From positions 1 to 37,161 of the forward strand of contig MSJH02000771.1 in assembly GCA_001931875.2 (NCBI GenBank): a DNA stretch of 37,161 bases. Direction: 5' to 3'. The DNA is from Byssochlamys sp. IMV 00236 (Eukaryota; Ascomycota; Eurotiomycetes; Eurotiales; Thermoascaceae). Positions 32,339 to 37,161 of the stretch are shown here, piece after piece. The notes beneath the pieces were generated by a model. It was not told where the DNA came from, ran no database searches, and saw only the letters and a program-made list of their open reading frames with translations. The translations under genes were made by a program, and so were the position numbers. Numbering within the stretch: the first letter of the stretch is position 1; each line of letters begins with the position of its first letter.

Positions 32339-33537
32339 ATTACATTAATAAACGATGTCTAATAGAAAAAGCACATGAGATTTGATAGTGCCTTATATCC
32401 CCAAGTACTGTACTTCTGCTCTCAATTTACCAGATGTTTGGATTAGACCACTTTTCTTATTATTGTATCCATTGCATTTTGATATGAATTTCTTTCATAA
32501 AGATGACAGAGGCGGGATCGTGGATGATCCTGGTAACGAAGCAGCTGCGAATTAACAAATACGCTGATAGAACGCGCTTCAGTGTCCTCTACTTCCATGA
32601 TGAAGCATGTCTGACTTGCTGCAGTTAAAATGTATACTGCAGCAATTGTGGATCTATATAACAAGCAATCTTTAATTGATCCTCACAGTAGTCGTCCTTA
32701 TCCGCGTGGCGTAGAAGCTGTCGTATTTCTACGTTTATTCAGCCTTAACCTGTCTTGGATTTTCAACTCAGTCTGTCTCCTACCAGATTGGCGATGTACA
32801 CACAGCGCAGAGACGAATAGAAGAGCTCAATCGTTCTGTATACCAAACCATATACGACTCACTGGATGCCACTTGCGGTCGGGGTTACTTCAAGCTACAG
32901 CTACTGGCAAGACCCCTGGACCGCTGAAATGCTACCGGCCGTTGAAACCTGCGATCATTACTATCGTAAATGGAGTATGATCTTAATAAGCGATATGACT
33001 GGATCCGACGACGACGATAGACATGGGACAATTTCTGTCATCCAATGGCCACAGGTGAGTACACTAAAACGCTAGCAAAAATAAGCAAAATACGCAAAAA
33101 TCATACTTTAAAGCCAACCATCTTCCGCTCCTGAGGTGCACAGCACTGTGCGGGCAGAATGACAACCCACCTGGAATCTATTTACTCTATTGATTTCGTC
33201 ATGGAGGGGTCTATCATTGCGTTCAACAGGACGTTACATAAAATAAAATCCGTTATTTTCACCAAACATTCTGTAAATTGAAAATGGGAAGCACAGTATG
33301 ACTTTGCACAACTATGTGTATAAATGCCAAGACTTAAGGAGGGGTTAATCTATGTAGTAAACTTGACTCAAATCATGTATATCCTATAGATCATTCTCAT
33401 ATCTGGGTCACATTATATGATTCATGGTGGCGGGAAACATATATGCAAGTATGTTGACTACTTTTAACGGAGTTTAGAACATCCTTAAGAACTTAACTTG
33501 CCCAGATTAATTTTCACTCTATGTATACACGTTTATA
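32339..33537. other. Intergenic region with a GC-richer open-frame island
   Basis: The 1.2 kb between the sorting nexin and coatomer zeta has no recognised gene. From about 32430 to 33060 the base composition is richer in GC, and all three + frames and one - frame (32443-32664) stay open for 65-115 codons. Among the + frames, one holds VHTAQRRIEELNRSVYQTI and another, ending at a GTGAGT donor-like site (33055), holds ETCDHYYRKWSMILISD. No frame could be joined into a family I know. A decayed gene or transposon fragment is possible. The remainder up to 33537 is AT-rich promoter DNA. Confidence 0.35.
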
Positions 33538-34221
33538 ATGGTCAATCTCTCTCTTCGTTCTATTCAAGCTGTCATCTTGTTAGATGGCGAAGGAAATCGT
33601 GTATTAGCAAAATATTATGGCCAAGATAAGACAAATGTTAAACAACAAAAGCAATTTGAAAAGGGATTATTTGAAAAAACGAAGCGTGCTCAAGGTTTGA
33701 AGATGGAATGAAAGTTGATGAAAAACTAATGTTGCAATATAGGAGATGTCATCTTGTATGATAATCAAGTTGTTCTATATCGCTCAAATATCGATATTTT
33801 CTTTTATGTTGTTGGTTCAATGGAAGAAAACGAACTGATCTTGTTGAGCATGTTGAGTGCGTTTTATGATGCTGTGTCTACCTTATTAAGGTATAAAGAA
33901 AGAAGGAAAAAAGTGGCAGATGGCTCATACACATACTTTAGATATCAAGTAGAAAAACGGTCAGTAATGGATAATTTGGATCTAGTTATTTTATGCCTTG
34001 ACGAAACAGTGGATGAAGGGTAAATAAAGGAGAGAGAGAGAACGGAAGAAAAAGGGACTAAAGTCTTTTCTAGAATTATATTAGAAACAGATGCAAATGC
34101 TATTGTCAATAGAGTTTCAAAACCACGTATGGATATGGTTGATATTCCTTTCTCAGAACAAACGTTGCTACAAGCCTACCAGACAGCCAAGGATAAATTT
34201 GCTAATCAATTGCTACGATAA
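33538..34221 (+). CDS. RET3: Coatomer subunit zeta
   Basis: This encodes a 176-aa zeta-COP, the small longin-like subunit of the COPI F-subcomplex that coats Golgi-to-ER vesicles. Exons 33538-33694, 33743-33890, 33942-34019 and 34074-34221 sum to 177 codons. Family landmarks are [16 protein letters not shown] near the start, [47 protein letters not shown] and the [16 protein letters not shown] block (human: LAVDEIVDGGVILESD). The length equals that of human COPZ1 (177 aa). It would act with the two p24 cargo receptors encoded in this window, whose tails carry COPI signals. The third intron (34020-34073) is GA-rich. Confidence 0.95.
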
Positions 34222-34734
34222 GCCTGCTTTTTGGGCGTAAACGCGTCTATGATGGTACAGTGGCCTCCTTGAAATAAAATGAAGATCCCATTTACCTTTT
34301 TATATGTATTTCCGGTGCAAGATGGAATTTTAAGAAAGTAAAAAGTTTAACGTTCGGAAATAACATCAGTAAACTTTAATTAAGGAAAAAGATTTTGTGT
34401 GCGTGTGTGTATATGTATGTGTCATGAACTAGGATGATAATACAAGAAATAGGGGTAAAGATATTAAATATAGGTTCACCAATAATAGAAATTCAAACAC
34501 TTTGACACTTTTCTCTTTCCCTTGTTCTTTGCCTTTGTCTTTATCTCTTTTTAAGGATAACAAGAAAAAGACAATAGTTACCAGTTGCCATGACAAATAA
34601 AAAAGTGGCATCTTCTTTCATGTTCTTTTTATGCACTTTATCCAAATATGTTTATATTTTGTATGACAAAAATGAGACGAGTCTTTTTGAATGGCAACTG
34701 TTGTGTATTTATTTGTTTTGACCCTGAAATTAGT

Positions 34735-34770
<36 letters not shown>

Positions 34771-35189
34771 CAGGTACCCGCCTCTTTTTTACTTTTTTAC
34801 TTTTCACTTTCTTTAACCCCCTTGAATATTACTCCTAATTGAAAGAGAGTACAACACAAATAAAAAACATTGTTGACAACGGAATCATCACCGTAGAGCG
34901 TAAGACACTTGGACGGAGTTCACCGGAGTTCAGTGACAGATGAAGCACTCTTACCTGTCAAAAAATTGAGAGAATGGATGAATATAATAGTTACTATGCT
35001 GTTCTGGTTACAACCTTATTCAAAGTATACATGAGTACTTGTAAAAAAAATAGTGTCTTGTCAATAGTATATTTGTTAACACAAATAAAATTATATCCCT
35101 TGTTATTACCCCTTAATTTCCTTGGTTTATTCATGATATAAAAAAAAGCTCATCTATCATCAGTTCTCATCTTTTTTCTTTACATCAAA
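34222..35189. other. Intergenic region with (CT)n microsatellite
   Basis: No gene is supported in these 968 bp. A (CT)15 microsatellite lies at 34736-34765, and a (GT)-rich patch at about 34398-34422. An ACGCGT hexamer occurs at 34242-34247. A 10-nt near-tandem (CGGAGTTCA twice) lies near 34914. The last 50 bp before the zinc-finger ATG are CT-rich. Confidence 0.55.
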
Positions 35190-36177
35190 ATGTCTTTTGT
35201 TTCTTCACCTGCATACATCGATACATTGTCTACTTCAAGTTCTTTGGGTCTTATCTTTAATCATTCACAAAACCGTCCAAGATCCCCTCCAGAGCATGAT
35301 TTGTTATCTTTGGCCTCTGTAGATAATGCCTCTTTGTACAATACAGAAGACCAGACACTGATAGACTGTTATAATGCACCTGTCAACAAAGCCTCCATGC
35401 TATCATGCTACCAAGAGCCGCATCCGACTCATCCTATTTCAACTATGCCATCTCTTTTGACACCACCTCTAACTTCAGATCCAAACACATATTATCAAGA
35501 TCCTTGGCAGTTTAGAAAACCATACAACTGTGATCATTACTGTTGTTACTGGTCTTCCTATTATGATATGTGTTGCTCTTCTGAGTCGCTCACAACCTGT
35601 TACTCACCTACCTGTCATGAATGCAACCTGCTCACACCTGCTGAATCGCCCTCATTGACTCCCACTCCCATCAAGGACCTGATGGCTTATGATCACGTAC
35701 CTGCCGATTATCCTCACCTTTATAACGACACACCTACCGAATTGGACACAGAGGTAGTAGTAGCACCAGCTCCTGGCCGTCGTGCTAAATTAAGAAGTTA
35801 CAGTAAAGCCAAAAGACATTACAGTGTGGACTCAAACACATCATCAGAGTCAGACTCATATTCTGATAAGGCATATTCATCTGTGGCTCCAAGAAGATAC
35901 AAATGTTCTGTCTGCCCCAAGAGGTTCACTAGACCAAGCTCATTAGCTACACATATGCACAGCCATACAGGAGAAGTAAGTATATATATATATATATATA
36001 TGATAATGATGGCATATATACTCATCTACAAAACAATAGAAACCATATGCATGCGAATTTAAAGACTGCGGCCGTCGATTTTCTGTCGTAAGCAATTTAC
36101 GCAGACATGCCAAGATACACATAAGCAGCAATAATACTGATGATACTAGCAATGACAACACGAATGACAGCAAATAA
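35190..36177 (+). CDS. Two-finger C2H2 zinc-finger transcription factor
   Basis: This is a predicted 307-aa nuclear DNA-binding protein. Exons 35190-35975 and 36040-36177 sum to 308 codons; the intron carries a (TA)12 run and falls exactly in the linker between the fingers (TGE|KPY). Finger 1 is YKCSVCPKRFTRPSSLATHM (Cys239, Cys242, His255, His259) and finger 2 has CEFKDCGRRFSVVSNLRRH (Cys267, Cys272, His285, His289). The RPSSL and SVVSNLRRH recognition helices form a pairing common in fungal C2H2 factors. The N-terminal 230 residues are Ser/Thr/Pro-rich, with a Cys/Tyr-rich block at 113-145 (eight Cys in 32 residues) and a basic stretch (GRRAKLRSYSKAKRH) that may be a nuclear signal. Target genes are unknown. 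Confidence 0.9.
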
Positions 36178-37161
36178 TCATTTCGCATCATACTTTATAT
36201 AGACTCTACAATCTTTAATAATCTCTTCACTTGCTCCCCTCCCCTTTTTTTTATTTCTCTCGGACAAACTCTGTTATTTGGTTAAGCACGTAAAAAAAAA
36301 GCCCATAGTAATTGTAATTAAATCATCTTTGTTTATCATAATAAAACCCTCATCATTTATGCTTAAAGCCCCATGTTCTCGATTGTTACTATAGTAACCA
36401 TCTTGTTTGTGTGCCACAGACTTTTTCAAACTTTCTATAAGCTACTTTTGCAGAATTGTTTTTTAAAAGTCTTTTTAACATTCATGACGTTTAGATTTCC
36501 TTTTATCGTCAGATGGCTTGTTTCGTTATAATACAAGGGGGAAAGTATAAAAAAGGCAAGTTACCCGAATAAAGGGGGGCAAGTAGACAGAGAGAGAGAG
36601 AGACAAAAGAAAAACAAGGTTGTTTATGCATGACAAAAGGAGTGAATATAAAAATCGCATGACATATAATCGTAGAAAACAAATTTTCCCTTTACAAGAA
36701 ATACATTGTTTATTCTTTTCGCGTGTAAATGCAATACGGAGTAAAAAGAAGGAAGAGGGGGAAAAGAAGAAACGTGGCAAAAAGAAGGTAACTTACCTTG
36801 GCATCTTTTAATATCGTTTGCAAATTTGTATAAATGACAAAAGAAAAAGAGCCGATCTCAAAAATGACATGTATATTATAAACAAATAAGCTTCTCTCAT
36901 GTTAATATCTCTACAGCCAATAAGATTGCTATTCACATATTATTTGTTTTTGTCTTTACGCTGTCAATTTAATAGGTCTCAAAGTGATAGATATATGCGC
37001 GTATATGTGCCTCTGTTGCCTCACAAAAAACCTGTGACATTGCTGCAAACACAGAAATTAAGACAATAATGCCAATTCTGTCTATTTTATGCTCAGGCTA
37101 AATATGTGTACTCGTGATCATGTGCTTTACAGCAAGAAAAAAAAAAAAAAAAAAAAATCTT
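36178..37161. other. Terminal AT-rich region without a supported gene
   Basis: No gene is supported after the zinc-finger stop. The open frames at 36526-36780 (-) and 36620-36811 (+) overlap each other, are low-complexity and match nothing known. A (GA)n patch lies near 36591-36602 and an A-run at about 37137-37157, close to the window end. Confidence 0.5.

Noticed and set aside
1..37161. tRNA, rRNA and CRISPR search by eye
   Set aside because: B-box-like GGTTCGA strings occur only inside coding exons (near 14862 and 30716), no cloverleaf could be folded, and no spaced direct-repeat array was seen.

Overview
The window looks like nuclear DNA of an early-diverging filamentous fungus, most likely Mucoromycota and probably Mucorales. 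This is inferred from AT-rich intergenic DNA, many short spliceosomal introns (about 45-80 nt), fungal-type APSES, p24 and Jsn1-like proteins, and a retained pinin and CENP-I. The species cannot be told from sequence alone. Fourteen... more exactly thirteen protein-coding genes could be rebuilt exon by exon; in each the exon lengths sum to a whole number of codons and end at one stop.

Layout. 1-6125 is gene-poor and AT-rich, with a candidate 2.07-kb DNA element bounded by 24-25 nt inverted repeats (1530-3603) and a strong hairpin beside it. Then come a pinin-like splicing factor (6126-6897, +) convergent with a two-RRM plus PUF RNA-binding protein of the Jsn1/Puf2 type (7153-10301, -). 10302-14779 is a second gene-poor stretch with homopolymer tracts and one weak coding-like island.

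14780-24969 is a compact block: an APSES/ankyrin MBF-type cell-cycle factor (+), a TMED3/7-like p24 cargo receptor (-), a Pho13-type HAD phosphatase (+), a myosin-light-chain-like EF-hand protein (+), two head-to-head HSPA12-like Hsp70 paralogues (- and +) sharing a 182-bp intergenic region, and a TMED9/Erp1-like p24 (-). Four convergent gene pairs occur in the window; three have only 18-61 bp between stop codons.

25599-36177 reads mostly on the + strand: the inner-kinetochore subunit CENP-I/Mis6, a beta-tubulin, a PX-BAR sorting nexin (Vps5/SNX1 type), coatomer zeta, and a two-finger C2H2 transcription factor. Several genes serve membrane traffic (two p24 proteins, zeta-COP, Vps5) or chromosome and cytoskeleton function (CENP-I, beta-tubulin, myosin light chain).

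The most notable points are the beta-tubulin with Tyr167 and Ala198, both at benzimidazole-resistance positions; the CENP-I gene, of interest because CENP-A and CENP-C are reported missing from Mucor; the divergent HSPA12-like pair with very unequal intron content; the TIR element; and two GC-AG introns. No new multi-gene system is demonstrated.
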